Origin: an uncultured Eubacteriales bacterium
GTDB lineage: Bacteria > Bacillota > Clostridia > Christensenellales > Aristaeellaceae
Direction: 5' to 3'
Assembly: GCA_902781095.1 (NCBI GenBank)
Contig: CACZHW010000004.1
Span: forward strand, 1-64,000
DNA length: 64,000 bases
A program made the position numbers and the translations under genes. Below the pieces are notes generated by a model. That model was given only the letters and a program-made list of their open reading frames with translations. It searched no databases and was not told the DNA's origin. This document shows positions 24,391-32,889 of this stretch, in pieces; position 1 is the stretch's first letter; every line of letters starts with the position of its first letter.

Positions 24391-26073
24391 TTACTCGGAG
24401 ACCAGCTTGCTGAGGTTCGAGAGAACCGACGGATGCAGCATGAACTGCGGAAGCAGGGACGCGCCCTTCTTCTTTACCGCGTCCTTCAGCGTCGAAAGGC
24501 CTTCGTCGCCGGGGTTTGACAGGTCGATGGCCTGGCCGCCCGCAAAGGGCAGTTCCTCCGCCTCGGAGGTATGGAGGTTCACCTTCGCGGTGACGGTGGG
24601 AAGCCCCGGCGCTTCCGCGCGGAAGATGCCTTCCGAGGTGAAGGTGACGCCGTCCTCCGTCTTCGCCGAGCCTTCCAGAGTGACGGAGAGCGCTTCCTCC
24701 TCCTCGCCGTCGCCCCTCAGCAGCAGGGCGCACACGCCCTCCAGCGCTTCGCCCTCGGCGGAGCCGTCCTGCGTCAGCGTGGCGGTCAGGCTGCCTTTCA
24801 CGCCGATGCCGCGGCTCGTCTGCCCGCCGTCCGCGTGATTTCGGACGTCCAGGGCGCCTGTCAGGCTGTTTTCACACACGCCTTCCACGTCCCGCCCGAG
24901 CTTCAGCACCGCGTCGCCGACCACCCGGTTGTCGCCGAAAACCTCCAGCTCGCCGTGGAGCGTCTGCTGTTCCTGTCCGTATTCGTCGTGCACGAGGGAC
25001 CAGGAATAGTTGCCCTCGTAAGGCAGATCCCGCGTGAATTTGGGCAGCACCGCGTCAAAGCCCACCATGCGGCCGTTCTCGTCGTAGCTGACGATGAGGG
25101 AGAGCGTCTCCTCCGTGCAGTTCTCCCACATGGCGTCCGTGCACTTGACCAGCTTTTTGAACAGATACGAGATGTCGTTGTACGTGCACAGCGCGCCGTC
25201 GTCCGGGATGGCGTGCGTCGGCTGCACGTAGTCCGTCGCGGGGTCGATGGTTTCCTTGGTGAACAGCGCGTCCACCACCTTGCGCACCTGCAGCCGGGTG
25301 ACGCCCTGCTCTGCCAGCACGTCGGCCAGCGCCTGCTGGAAGTCGCCCATCTCCGCATCGACGGTTGCGGAGATATTCCACAGCAGCTCCGTAAACTCGC
25401 TCGCGTACACGGTGCCGATCATGCGCTGCTCCACCGCATCGCGCGTCTCGGTCGCGTCGATGTGCGTGTCGTCAAAGACGTACAGCGTCTCCTCGCGCTC
25501 CATCTGCTGGTAGCTCGTCCAGCCCAGCAGGTGGTTGAAGATGAGGATCAGCACGTCGCTGCCGGTGGCCCGCAGGCGCTCCATCGGGGTCATTTCCGTC
25601 AGGCTCACGTCCGTCTTCCTGCGCATGATGGAGCCGTAGAACATGTCCTGCAGGTTCTGGCTCTTGCCCCGCGTTCCGGCCGGCAGGGTCAGCGTGTTGT
25701 TCCCCGTCAGGCTGGTCTGCAGCTGCACGGAGCCGTCCTCGGGCAGCAGCACCGTCGCCTCCAGCAGGTCGATGCCGTCCAGTGACAGCAGGCCGTGGAT
25801 GCGCGCGGTTCCGTAATCGTCATAGAAGGACAGGGAGAGTTCGCACTTCTCCAGCAGCGCGGCCGCGGCCTGCGCCCGCCGGGAGGTGCTGTTCGCCGCC
25901 TCCGATTCAAACGTCAGGTCCGCGTTGATCTGGCTGCCGTAAGCGTAGCTGTCCGCCGTTACGGTCCCCAGCATCCCTCCGGCCTGGTAGTTGCCCTGCG
26001 CCATGGAAAGGGCGGGGGCCGCCGCCAGCATCAGGCTCAGCGCGAAGACAAGCCCCTTCTTCAAAAGCTTCAT
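24391..26073 (-). CDS. Exported protein of unknown function (paralogue-like pair, 2nd member)
   Basis: The 560-residue protein has a signal peptide (cleavage after SMA, near residue 25) and no membrane anchor. The rest is beta-rich with many alternating strands (for example LLEATVLLPEDGSVQLQTSL and repeated GSLTATL/EALSVTLEGS segments), so it may be a beta-solenoid or lipid-carrier-like fold. I do not recognise the family. It starts 16 bp after the upstream lipoprotein gene and closes the operon that begins with ylxM. It resembles that neighbour in plan (acidic head, repeated short beta segments, basic helical C-terminus) but is longer and is not a lipoprotein. Confidence 0.75.
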   Translation of the reverse strand: MKLLKKGLVFALSLMLAAAPALSMAQGNYQAGGMLGTVTADSYAYGSQINADLTFESEAANSTSRRAQAAAALLEKCELSLSFYDDYGTARIHGLLSLDGIDLLEATVLLPEDGSVQLQTSLTGNNTLTLPAGTRGKSQNLQDMFYGSIMRRKTDVSLTEMTPMERLRATGSDVLILIFNHLLGWTSYQQMEREETLYVFDDTHIDATETRDAVEQRMIGTVYASEFTELLWNISATVDAEMGDFQQALADVLAEQGVTRLQVRKVVDALFTKETIDPATDYVQPTHAIPDDGALCTYNDISYLFKKLVKCTDAMWENCTEETLSLIVSYDENGRMVGFDAVLPKFTRDLPYEGNYSWSLVHDEYGQEQQTLHGELEVFGDNRVVGDAVLKLGRDVEGVCENSLTGALDVRNHADGGQTSRGIGVKGSLTATLTQDGSAEGEALEGVCALLLRGDGEEEEALSVTLEGSAKTEDGVTFTSEGIFRAEAPGLPTVTAKVNLHTSEAEELPFAGGQAIDLSNPGDEGLSTLKDAVKKKGASLLPQFMLHPSVLSNLSKLVSE

Positions 26074-26089
26074 GTTTTACCTCCCGGGC

Positions 26090-27352
26090 TCAGAGCCCCT
26101 TCGTGATCGTACCCTGCGACTTTTTGCCGAGCCGGCTGTACAGCCTTTGGGCGATGCGCGCCCCGGCGCTGCGCAGCTCCTGCATCAGCACCCCGCCGTC
26201 CGCTGCTTCCGCCCCCGCAGACGGGAAAGCGGGCGCATCGCCGCCGAGGCGGGCCGCAATCGTGATCCTGCCGGCGAGCGCCTTGTCGCCGGTCATGTAC
26301 AGCTTCAGGCTGGTCTCGTCCGTCCACGCGTCCGCCTCTCCTTCGGTGGACGTGACGGCAAAGGTCTCCTCCGCGGTCACGTTGCCGTTGCCCAGCCGCA
26401 GGGCGCTGTGTTCGGGCGTCCTGTCCTGCCAGTCCAGCTTCGTGCTGACGGTGATCTTCTCCGACAGCGCGCCGCCCTCCAGGCGCCAGGCGTTTTTCTC
26501 CTTCAGCGAGAGGTCGAAGCTCACGCCGTTTCCGCCCACCTTGCCGGAGAGCCTTGCGCGCGTCGTCCGCGTCAGCGTGCCCTGCCGGTCCTTCTTCGCC
26601 TCCGACGCCTTGTACTGCGTGCTGCAGGTCAGCGTCAGCGCGTTGCCCTCGCCGCACGAAAACGCCAGCTCCGCGGTGTCCCTCGGCGCCTTGCCCGAGC
26701 CGCGGGAGAGGGTTCCCTCCACGGTCCACGGCCCGTCGCCGGGGAACAGCCCGGTGGGCAGCTGCCCGCTGAGCGTAAGGCGCGAGAGCCCGCCGTCCGC
26801 CGCGGATTCGGCCTCGCAGGCCACCCCGCCCAGGCCACCGTCTCCGATGAGCGCCGCCAGCTCTTCCAGCGGCATCCGGGCAAAACGGGTCAGCCCGATT
26901 GCCGGCATCTCCGGCAGCGAAAAATCCGTAATGCCCAGCGCGTCCGGGATGCCGTGCGGCACCGCGGAGCGCAGCCACTCCGGCGGCAGGCGCAGCGTCC
27001 GGCCGCCCAGCGACAGCAGCGTCTCTTCCCCGGAGGTGCGCAGGGCCGCCGTCTCCAGCGTCTGCCCCCCGTCCCTCAGGGTCATCACCGTCGTCTGCGC
27101 GTCAGCGTCCGTCCCCGTCCTCGTCTCAATGACAAGGCCGGAGAACAGGTCCGAGAGCACGCTGACGTCCCGGATGTAGAAGGCCGCCTCCGGGGCGATG
27201 ACGGTCTCCGCCGCCACCGTCTCCCCCGACGCGATCCGCCCGCTGAGGCAGCGGTAGCCGGGGGAAAAATCGTCAAAGCCGGGCAGCGCCGTCTCCGCCG
27301 CGCCGCAGGCGGCGAGCAGCAGCAGCCAGACCGTAAGGATTATCTTCCGCAT
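26090..27352 (-). CDS. Putative lipoprotein of unknown function (paralogue-like pair, 1st member)
   Basis: The 420-residue protein begins with a lipoprotein signal (WLLLLAACGAAET, lipobox LAAC, Cys16), so it should be anchored on the outer membrane face. The body has alternating short beta segments such as GEETLLSLGGRTLRLPPEWL and TLSGQLPTGLFPGDGPWTVEG. The C-terminus is basic and helical (AGARIAQRLYSRLGKK). No family is recognised. It starts 7 bp after the rimM stop, which fixes it in the SRP/ribosome operon in the position where trmD usually lies. Confidence 0.75.
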   Translation of the reverse strand: MRKIILTVWLLLLAACGAAETALPGFDDFSPGYRCLSGRIASGETVAAETVIAPEAAFYIRDVSVLSDLFSGLVIETRTGTDADAQTTVMTLRDGGQTLETAALRTSGEETLLSLGGRTLRLPPEWLRSAVPHGIPDALGITDFSLPEMPAIGLTRFARMPLEELAALIGDGGLGGVACEAESAADGGLSRLTLSGQLPTGLFPGDGPWTVEGTLSRGSGKAPRDTAELAFSCGEGNALTLTCSTQYKASEAKKDRQGTLTRTTRARLSGKVGGNGVSFDLSLKEKNAWRLEGGALSEKITVSTKLDWQDRTPEHSALRLGNGNVTAEETFAVTSTEGEADAWTDETSLKLYMTGDKALAGRITIAARLGGDAPAFPSAGAEAADGGVLMQELRSAGARIAQRLYSRLGKKSQGTITKGL

Positions 27353-27359
27353 ATGCGCC

Positions 27360-27905
27360 TCACACCGTTTCCGTCTCGCCGTCCTGCCAGAAGGCGACCT
27401 CGCCGAGAGCCTCCCCGTCCAGCACCATCACGCCCGCGTCCACGTCCACGGAGCGGATGACCCTGCGCAGAGCCGGCATCATCATCTCGCCGCGCGGCGT
27501 ATCGAAGACGTACGTATCGCACGAGGGGCTGCCGGTGATGACGTCCCGCAGCACGCCGATCTCCCTGCCCGCGTCGGTCACGGCCGTAAGGCCGATGAGG
27601 TCGCAGATGAAGTGCTCCCCTTCGGGCAGCTTCAGCGCGTGCGCCCTGTCCACGTAGACGCGCACGCCGCGCAGCGCTTCCGCCGCGTCCCTGTCGTCCA
27701 CGCCTTCCAGTGAGAGATAGGCGAAGCCGCCGGAAGCGCGCCCTTTTCTGACCCGCCGCGGGAGATAGGAATCCCCCTGCTTCAGCCATACGGTTTCAAG
27801 GCGCGCGTAGCGCGACTCGTCCTGGCTTTCCTGCCGCAGCTTCACTTCGCCGCGGACGCCCTGTGGGCGCACGATTTCGCCGATTTCCAGATATTCGTTC
27901 TTCAT
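27360..27905 (-). CDS. rimM: Ribosome maturation factor RimM
   Basis: The 181-residue protein assists 30S head assembly and binds S19. It has the N-terminal barrel starting YLEIGEIVRPQGVRGEVKL and the C-terminal PRC barrel (GLTAVTDAGREIGVLRDVI...DTYVFDTPRGEMMMPA). The ATG at 27905 is chosen because it directly precedes the RimM domain; an upstream in-frame extension has no family support. It lies 64 bp after khpA, as in other Bacillota, but is followed by two exported proteins instead of trmD and rplS. Confidence 0.95.
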   Translation of the reverse strand: MKNEYLEIGEIVRPQGVRGEVKLRQESQDESRYARLETVWLKQGDSYLPRRVRKGRASGGFAYLSLEGVDDRDAAEALRGVRVYVDRAHALKLPEGEHFICDLIGLTAVTDAGREIGVLRDVITGSPSCDTYVFDTPRGEMMMPALRRVIRSVDVDAGVMVLDGEALGEVAFWQDGETETV

Positions 27906-27969
27906 ACTATCTTTAAAGGCTAAAATAAGGTGAAAATGGGCCTGTGTTAACAGACCCATCCCAGCGCTT

Positions 27970-28200
27970 TTATTCCATGATTTCGACGAAGACAGGCTTC
28001 TCGCTGCGCGCGGTCGCCGCCTTCACCACGGTGCGGATCGCCTTGGCGATGCGCCCCTGCTTGCCGATGACCTTGCCCATGTCGTCCGGGCCGACACTGA
28101 GCTCCAGCACGATCGACTCCGGTCCTTCGACCGTCTTCACCTGCACCTGCTCGGGATGATCCACGAGGGATTCGGCGATCATGCGAACCAGTTCTTCCAT
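27970..28200 (-). CDS. khpA: KH-domain RNA-binding protein KhpA (YlqC)
   Basis: The 76-residue protein is a single KH domain with the GxxG loop in VIGKQGRIAKAIR (about 44-56). KhpA binds small and messenger RNAs, often with KhpB, and affects cell division and translation in Gram-positives. It sits in its usual place between rpsP and rimM, 18 bp after rpsP. Confidence 0.93.
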   Translation of the reverse strand: MEELVRMIAESLVDHPEQVQVKTVEGPESIVLELSVGPDDMGKVIGKQGRIAKAIRTVVKAATARSEKPVFVEIME

Positions 28201-28218
28201 CGTTCGGCCCCGCCTTTA

Positions 28219-28461
28219 TCAGTCCAGCGCGCCGGCCTTCTTCAGCAGGCCGCGGACGGTGTCGGTGGGCTGGGCGCCGTTCTTCATCCAAGTCTTGGCC
28301 TTCTCGGTGTCCACGCGCACGGCAGCGGGATTCTGCAGCGGATCGTAGTAGCCGATCTCATCAATGAAACGGCCGTCGCGGGCCGCGCGCTCGTCGGCGA
28401 CAACAATGCGGTAGAAGGGCTTCTTCTTCATGCCCATCCTCTTGAGACGAATCTTGACCAT
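28219..28461 (-). CDS. rpsP: 30S ribosomal protein S16
   Basis: The 80-residue sequence begins [20 protein letters not shown] and contains [13 protein letters not shown], diagnostic of S16. It lies between ffh and khpA. AAAGGAGG precedes the start. Confidence 0.97.
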   Translation of the reverse strand: MVKIRLKRMGMKKKPFYRIVVADERAARDGRFIDEIGYYDPLQNPAAVRVDTEKAKTWMKNGAQPTDTVRGLLKKAGALD

Positions 28462-28535
28462 GGGGTTTTTCCTCCTTTAATTGATCCTCTTACGGATTGC
28501 TGTATGTCCTCAATCTTGTCGATTGTCGGCATCGT

Positions 28536-29876
28536 TTAACGGAACCGGCCCATCGGGAAGCGCATGCGCCCCTTCTTGCCGCGGGCCTGGTTCATCATCT
28601 GGCGCATCTGCTTTTTCATTTCCTCAAACTGGCGGATCAGCTGGTTGACGTCCTGCACGGTCGTCCCGCTGCCCGCGGCGATGCGCCGCCGCCTGCTGGC
28701 GTTGAGCACCTCCGGATGGCGGCGCTCCTTCGGCGTCATGGAGCGGATGATCGCCTCCGGCTTCTTCATCGCGTCGTCCGGGATGTCGATGTCCCCGATG
28801 GCGCTCATGCCGGGCAGCATCTTGAGGATGCCCGAGAGCGGGCCCATCTTCTTGATCTGCTGCATCTGCGTGAGGAAGTCGTCCAGCGTCAGGTCGGCGT
28901 TCTTGGCGCGCCGCGCCAGGTCCTCCGCCTGCTCCGGTTCCGCCGCGAAATTCTCCTGCGCCTTCTCCAGCAGGGTCATCATGTCGCCCATACCGAGGAT
29001 GCGCGAGGCCATGCGCTCCGGGTGGAACGGCTCGATATCCGAGAGCTTCTCGCCGATGCCGGAGAACTTGATGGGCTTGCCCGTCACCGCGCGCACGCTC
29101 AGCGCCGCGCCGCCGCGGGTGTCGCCGTCCAGCTTCGTCAGGATGACACCCGTCAGCTCCAGCTTCGTGCCGAAGCTCTCCGCCACGTTCACGGCGTCCT
29201 GGCCCGTCATCGCGTCGATGGTCAGCAGGACCTCCGTTGGATGCACCGCCGCGCAGATCCTGGCGAGCTCGTCCATCAGCGCTTCATCCACGTGCAGCCG
29301 GCCGGCCGTATCCAGGATGACCACGTCGTTCTGATGGCTGCGCGCGTACTCCACGGCTTCCCGCGCCGTCGCAACCGGGTCCTGCGTGCCCCGCTCGAAC
29401 ACGGGGACGCCCACCTGCGAGCCCACCACCTGCAGCTGCTTGATCGCCGCCGGGCGGTAGATGTCGCAGGCCACCAGCAGCGGCCGCTTGCCGTCCTTGC
29501 GCAGGTATCCGGCCAGCTTGCCCGCCATCGTCGTCTTGCCGGCGCCCTGAAGGCCGCAGAGCATGAAGACCGACACCGGGGAGGAGCTGTAGACGAGCCG
29601 GGCGTTGCTGCCGCCCATGAGCTCGGTCAGTTCCTCGTTGACGACCCGCAGGATCTGCTGCTGGGCGTTGAGGCTCGAGAGCGTCTCCTGTCCCACGCAG
29701 CGCTCCGTCGTGCGCTTTACGAAATCTTTGACGACTTTATAGTTGACGTCCGCTTCCAGCAGGGCCATGCGCACGTCCCGCATGACGAGCTTGACGTCTT
29801 CCTCCGACAGCTTGCCCTTGCCGCGCAGCTTGCCGAAGGCCTGCTGCAGCCGGCCGGTCAGTCCCTCAAAGGCCAT
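28536..29876 (-). CDS. ffh: Signal recognition particle protein Ffh (SRP54)
   Basis: The 446-residue GTPase brings ribosomes making membrane proteins to FtsY. It has the N domain, the G domain with P-loop GLQGAGKTT (about 107-115), LDTAGRLHVDE and TKLDGDTRGGA. The methionine-rich M domain (QFEEMKKQMRQMM near the C-terminus) binds SRP RNA and signal sequences. Its first 11 bp overlap the ylxM 3' end. The 74-bp gap to rpsP contains no terminator. Confidence 0.96.
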   Translation of the reverse strand: MAFEGLTGRLQQAFGKLRGKGKLSEEDVKLVMRDVRMALLEADVNYKVVKDFVKRTTERCVGQETLSSLNAQQQILRVVNEELTELMGGSNARLVYSSSPVSVFMLCGLQGAGKTTMAGKLAGYLRKDGKRPLLVACDIYRPAAIKQLQVVGSQVGVPVFERGTQDPVATAREAVEYARSHQNDVVILDTAGRLHVDEALMDELARICAAVHPTEVLLTIDAMTGQDAVNVAESFGTKLELTGVILTKLDGDTRGGAALSVRAVTGKPIKFSGIGEKLSDIEPFHPERMASRILGMGDMMTLLEKAQENFAAEPEQAEDLARRAKNADLTLDDFLTQMQQIKKMGPLSGILKMLPGMSAIGDIDIPDDAMKKPEAIIRSMTPKERRHPEVLNASRRRRIAAGSGTTVQDVNQLIRQFEEMKKQMRQMMNQARGKKGRMRFPMGRFR

Positions 29877-30216
29877 TTTCTTCCTCCTCCTCGGCCAGCA
29901 GGCGGGAAAGCAGCGCTTCCGCCCTTCTGGCCTTCTCCCCCGGGATCGCCCGGACCTCTTCCAGGCACGTCCCGAGGCCTTCCGTCAGCCGGCGGTAGCG
30001 CGAGAGTAGGCCCAGCCGCTCTTCCAGCTCCCGGAGCCGCTGCTCCGCCGTGCGGACCGTGTCGTACGCGCCCTGGCGCGAGATGCCCTCCTGCGAGGCG
30101 ATTTCCGACAGGGAAAGGTCGTCTTCGCACCACAGCGAAAGGATTTCCCTTTGCCTGTCCGTGAGCATCGGCCCGTAAAAATCAAGGAGCCATCCCGTCT
30201 CCAATCGGTCTTCCAC
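29866..30216 (-). CDS. ylxM: YlxM-family SRP-associated regulator
   Basis: The 116-residue helix-turn-helix protein (LLDFYGPMLTDRQREI and LSLSEIASQEGISRQGAYDTV) is the usual partner of ffh in Bacillota and modulates SRP activity. The GTG at 30216 is proposed as start because GGAGGG ends 4-5 nt before it. The open frame could start at a TTG at 30237, but that would put the ribosome site inside the gene. It is the promoter-proximal gene of the SRP/S16/RimM operon. Confidence 0.9.
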   Translation of the reverse strand: MEDRLETGWLLDFYGPMLTDRQREILSLWCEDDLSLSEIASQEGISRQGAYDTVRTAEQRLRELEERLGLLSRYRRLTEGLGTCLEEVRAIPGEKARRAEALLSRLLAEEEEENGL

Positions 30217-30255
30217 GGTTCCCTCCGTAAAGTACAAAGCCTTGACAGCCCGATT

Positions 30256-30284
30256 ATTCTATCGGAATTCCCCCTGTATGTCAA
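30256..30284 (-). promoter_or_regulatory. ylxM-ffh operon promoter
   Basis: TTGACA (30284-30279), 17 bp, TAGAAT (30261-30256) on the minus strand. A plus-strand promoter starts 11 bp away. Confidence 0.75.
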
Positions 30285-30294
30285 GCCCTTTTTC

Positions 30295-30323
30295 TTGACA
30301 GTACAGGAAGGTTGCGGTAAAAT
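30295..30323 (+). promoter_or_regulatory. traX-like gene promoter
   Basis: TTGACA (30295-30300), 17 bp, TAAAAT (30318-30323), 32 bp before the ATG. Confidence 0.75.
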
Positions 30324-30354
30324 TCCGTCATATCCTACAGGAGGGAGCGACGAC

Positions 30355-31059
30355 ATGACCTCGTTTGCCGTGCGTCTCACGGCGCTGCTGTGCATGTTTT
30401 TCGATCATGCCGTCCTGGCGCTGCTCCCGCCCCGCGCGGCGCTGCGCGCACCCGGCGCGCTTTCCTTCCCGCTTTATTGCTTTCTGCTGGTCCAGGGCTT
30501 CACGCATACCCGCAGCCGCAGGCACTATGCGCTGCGGCTGCTTGCTGTCGCCGCCGCGTGCGAGATCCCTTTCGATCTGCTGCACTACGGCGTCCCCTTC
30601 TGCGCCGCGGAGCAAAACGCCGCCTTCTCCCTGCTGCTCTGCCTTTTCATGCTCTCGGCGAGGGAGCGCCTCTCCGGCTGCGGGCGGGCCGTCCGGGCGG
30701 CCGTTCCCGCCGCCTGCTGCATCCTTTCGATGCTGCTGCGCCTCTCCTTCGGCTGGCTGGGGCCCGCGCTGGTCTTCGCCTTTTTCTTGGCGAAGGGGCG
30801 CCGGCGGCCCTCGGCGTTTTCCGCGCTCGCCCTGCCGCTCTTTTATTCCCTGTTCCTGGCCCTTGCCGGCGTCGACCCCGCCTGGGTGCGCGCCAGCCTG
30901 GCTGCGCCGCTCTCCGCGCTCCCCATCCTGCTGTACAACGGGAGGCCGGGTCCGCGGGGGCGCCTTGTCACCTTCGCCTTCTGCGCCGCGGTGCCGCTGC
31001 ACCTCGCCGCGCTCGTCTGTCTGCGCTCCCTCCGCCTCATCCCGCCCTGGGTCTTCTGA
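30355..31059 (+). CDS. TraX-family integral membrane protein
   Basis: The 234-residue protein has about seven hydrophobic segments and the TraX signature: an early DHAVLALLPP segment, a PLYCFLLVQGF segment and CEIPFDLLHYG. The family is named after the F-plasmid pilin acetylase. Chromosomal copies in Bacillota are common and of unknown role, perhaps acyl transfer to a surface polymer. The ATG follows GGAGGG. There is no conjugation gene nearby, so a plasmid-related job is unlikely. Confidence 0.8.
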   Translation: MTSFAVRLTALLCMFFDHAVLALLPPRAALRAPGALSFPLYCFLLVQGFTHTRSRRHYALRLLAVAAACEIPFDLLHYGVPFCAAEQNAAFSLLLCLFMLSARERLSGCGRAVRAAVPAACCILSMLLRLSFGWLGPALVFAFFLAKGRRRPSAFSALALPLFYSLFLALAGVDPAWVRASLAAPLSALPILLYNGRPGPRGRLVTFAFCAAVPLHLAALVCLRSLRLIPPWVF

Positions 31060-31134
31060 CGGCGGGCGCAGCGCTTTCACCGTTTCATCCGCATCCAACC
31101 ACTTGAGAAAGGGTAAACCGGAGGTAAAACCTGA

Positions 31135-31890
31135 ATGATCGAACTGCAAAACATTTCCTTTGCCGTGGATTCGGACAGCCAGGAAAAGGAGATTCTGAGA
31201 GACGTCAGCCTTTCCATCGGGGACGGCAAGCTCGTCGTCATCACCGGGCCCAACGGCGGCGGCAAGTCCACGCTGGCCCGCATGATCGCCGGCGTGGAAA
31301 AGCCCTCGTCCGGCCGCATCCTGTTCAACGGGGAGGACATCACGAACCTCTCCATCACGGAGCGCGCGAAAAAGGGCATCGGCTTCGCCTTCCAGCAGCC
31401 GGTGCGCTTCAAGGGCATCCAGGTGCTGGATCTTCTACGCATCGCCGCGGGCAAGCCGCTCTCCGTCGGAGACGCCTGCAACTATCTGGCGCAGGTCGGC
31501 CTGTGCGCGCGCGACTACATCGGCAGGGAGGTGAACGCCAGCCTCTCCGGCGGCGAACTCAAGCGCATTGAGATCGCGACCGTGCTGGCCAAGGCCTCCT
31601 CCCTCTCCGTCTTTGACGAGCCGGAGGCCGGCATCGACCTGTGGAGCTTCCAGAACCTCATCGAGGTCTTCGAGGGGATGCGCCGGAACATCCAGGGCAG
31701 CTCCATCCTCATCATCTCGCACCAGGAGCGCATCCTGTCCATCGCGGACGAGATCGTGGTGCTGAAGGACGGGCGCGTAACCGCCAGCGGCCCGAGGGAG
31801 GAGATCCTCCCCACGCTGATCGGAACGCAGGCGGCCGTGAGGGAATGCCGGAAAAACGTCGTAAAGAAAGATGAGGTCGGAGTATGCTGA
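31135..31890 (+). CDS. sufC: Fe-S cluster assembly ATPase SufC
   Basis: The 251-residue ABC ATPase has Walker A GPNGGGKST (about 38-46), a FQQPVRF Q-loop typical of SufC, signature LSGGELKR and Walker B SLSVFDEPEAGID. It powers the SufBC scaffold. It overlaps sufB by 7 bp. The system contains only C and B, with no adjacent sufD, sufS or sufU, resembling the minimal SMS-type Fe-S assembly machinery described in archaea and some anaerobes. Confidence 0.93.
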   Translation: MIELQNISFAVDSDSQEKEILRDVSLSIGDGKLVVITGPNGGGKSTLARMIAGVEKPSSGRILFNGEDITNLSITERAKKGIGFAFQQPVRFKGIQVLDLLRIAAGKPLSVGDACNYLAQVGLCARDYIGREVNASLSGGELKRIEIATVLAKASSLSVFDEPEAGIDLWSFQNLIEVFEGMRRNIQGSSILIISHQERILSIADEIVVLKDGRVTASGPREEILPTLIGTQAAVRECRKNVVKKDEVGVC

Positions 31891-32810
31891 AGCTGGACGA
31901 GATTCAAAAGCGGCTGCTGATGGAAGTGGCCGATCTGCACAAGGTGCCGGAAGGCGCCTACAACATCCGCTCGAACAGCCAGTCCGCCGGGCGGCAGTCA
32001 ACGGCCAACATCGAGATCACGCCCAAGACGGACGTGAGCGGTTTGGATATCCGCATCAAACCCGGCACGAAGAACGAGAGCGTGCACATCCCCGTGGTCA
32101 TGACCCAGAGCGGCCTAACGGAGCTGGTGTACAACGATTTCTACATCGGCGAGGGCGCGGACGTCACCATCGTGGCCGGCTGCGGCATCGACAACTGCGG
32201 CCCCAAGGATTCGGAGCACGACGGCATCCACCGCTTCTACGTCGGCAAGGGCGCCAAAGTCCGCTACGTGGAAAAGCACTACGGCTCCGGCAGCGGCACG
32301 GGCAAGCGCATCCTCAACCCCGGCACGGAGGTCTACCAGGAGGAAGACAGCTCCGTGGAGATGGAGATGGTGCAGATCAAGGGCGTGGACGACACGGAGC
32401 GCACGACGACGGCCGAGCTGGCCGCGGGCGCGAAGCTCGTCGTCCGCGAGCGCCTCATGACGCACGGCAGCCAGCGGGCCATCAGCACCTACGTGGTAAG
32501 CCTGAACGGGGAGGGCGCCAGCGCGGACGTGGTCTCCCGCTCCGTCGCCCGCGACGACTCCTATCAGAAATTTGACGCCAAGCTCGTCGGCAACGCCGCC
32601 TGCAGCGGCCATACGGAGTGCGACTCCATCATCATGGACAGGGGCAGGATCCTCGCCGTCCCCGGGCTGGAAGCCAACGACGTGGACGCGGCGCTCGTCC
32701 ACGAGGCCGCCATCGGCAAGATCGCGGGCGACCAGATCATCAAGCTGATGACCCTGGGCCTGACCGAGCAGGAAGCCGAGGAGCAGATCATCAACGGGTT
32801 CCTCAAGTAA
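31884..32810 (+). CDS. sufB: SufB/SufD-family Fe-S scaffold protein (short form)
   Basis: The 308-residue protein has the parallel beta-helix SufBD core, with GHTECDSIIMDRGRI (about 241-255) and the C-terminal VHEAAIGKIAGDQIIKLMTLGL helix region that binds SufC. It is about 150 residues shorter than classical SufB and lacks the N-terminal domain, as in SmsB. Translation is coupled to sufC by a 7-bp overlap. A strong terminator follows. Confidence 0.9.
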   Translation: MLKLDEIQKRLLMEVADLHKVPEGAYNIRSNSQSAGRQSTANIEITPKTDVSGLDIRIKPGTKNESVHIPVVMTQSGLTELVYNDFYIGEGADVTIVAGCGIDNCGPKDSEHDGIHRFYVGKGAKVRYVEKHYGSGSGTGKRILNPGTEVYQEEDSSVEMEMVQIKGVDDTERTTTAELAAGAKLVVRERLMTHGSQRAISTYVVSLNGEGASADVVSRSVARDDSYQKFDAKLVGNAACSGHTECDSIIMDRGRILAVPGLEANDVDAALVHEAAIGKIAGDQIIKLMTLGLTEQEAEEQIINGFLK

Positions 32811-32821
32811 ACCGCATACAG

Positions 32822-32864
32822 AAGGACCGCTGCAGAAGCGTAACATCTGCAGCGGTCCTTTTCT
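32822..32864 (+). terminator. Terminator of sufCB
   Basis: A 14-bp stem (32822-32835 with 32847-32860, AAGGACCGCTGCAG) is followed by TTTTCTT. Confidence 0.88.
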
Positions 32865-32889
32865 TATACGGTTCATTTCCGGCGCAGCT

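Noticed and set aside
30355..31059. Conjugative element suggested by the TraX-like gene
   Set aside because: There are no relaxase, coupling-protein or pilus genes nearby; chromosomal TraX proteins are common.
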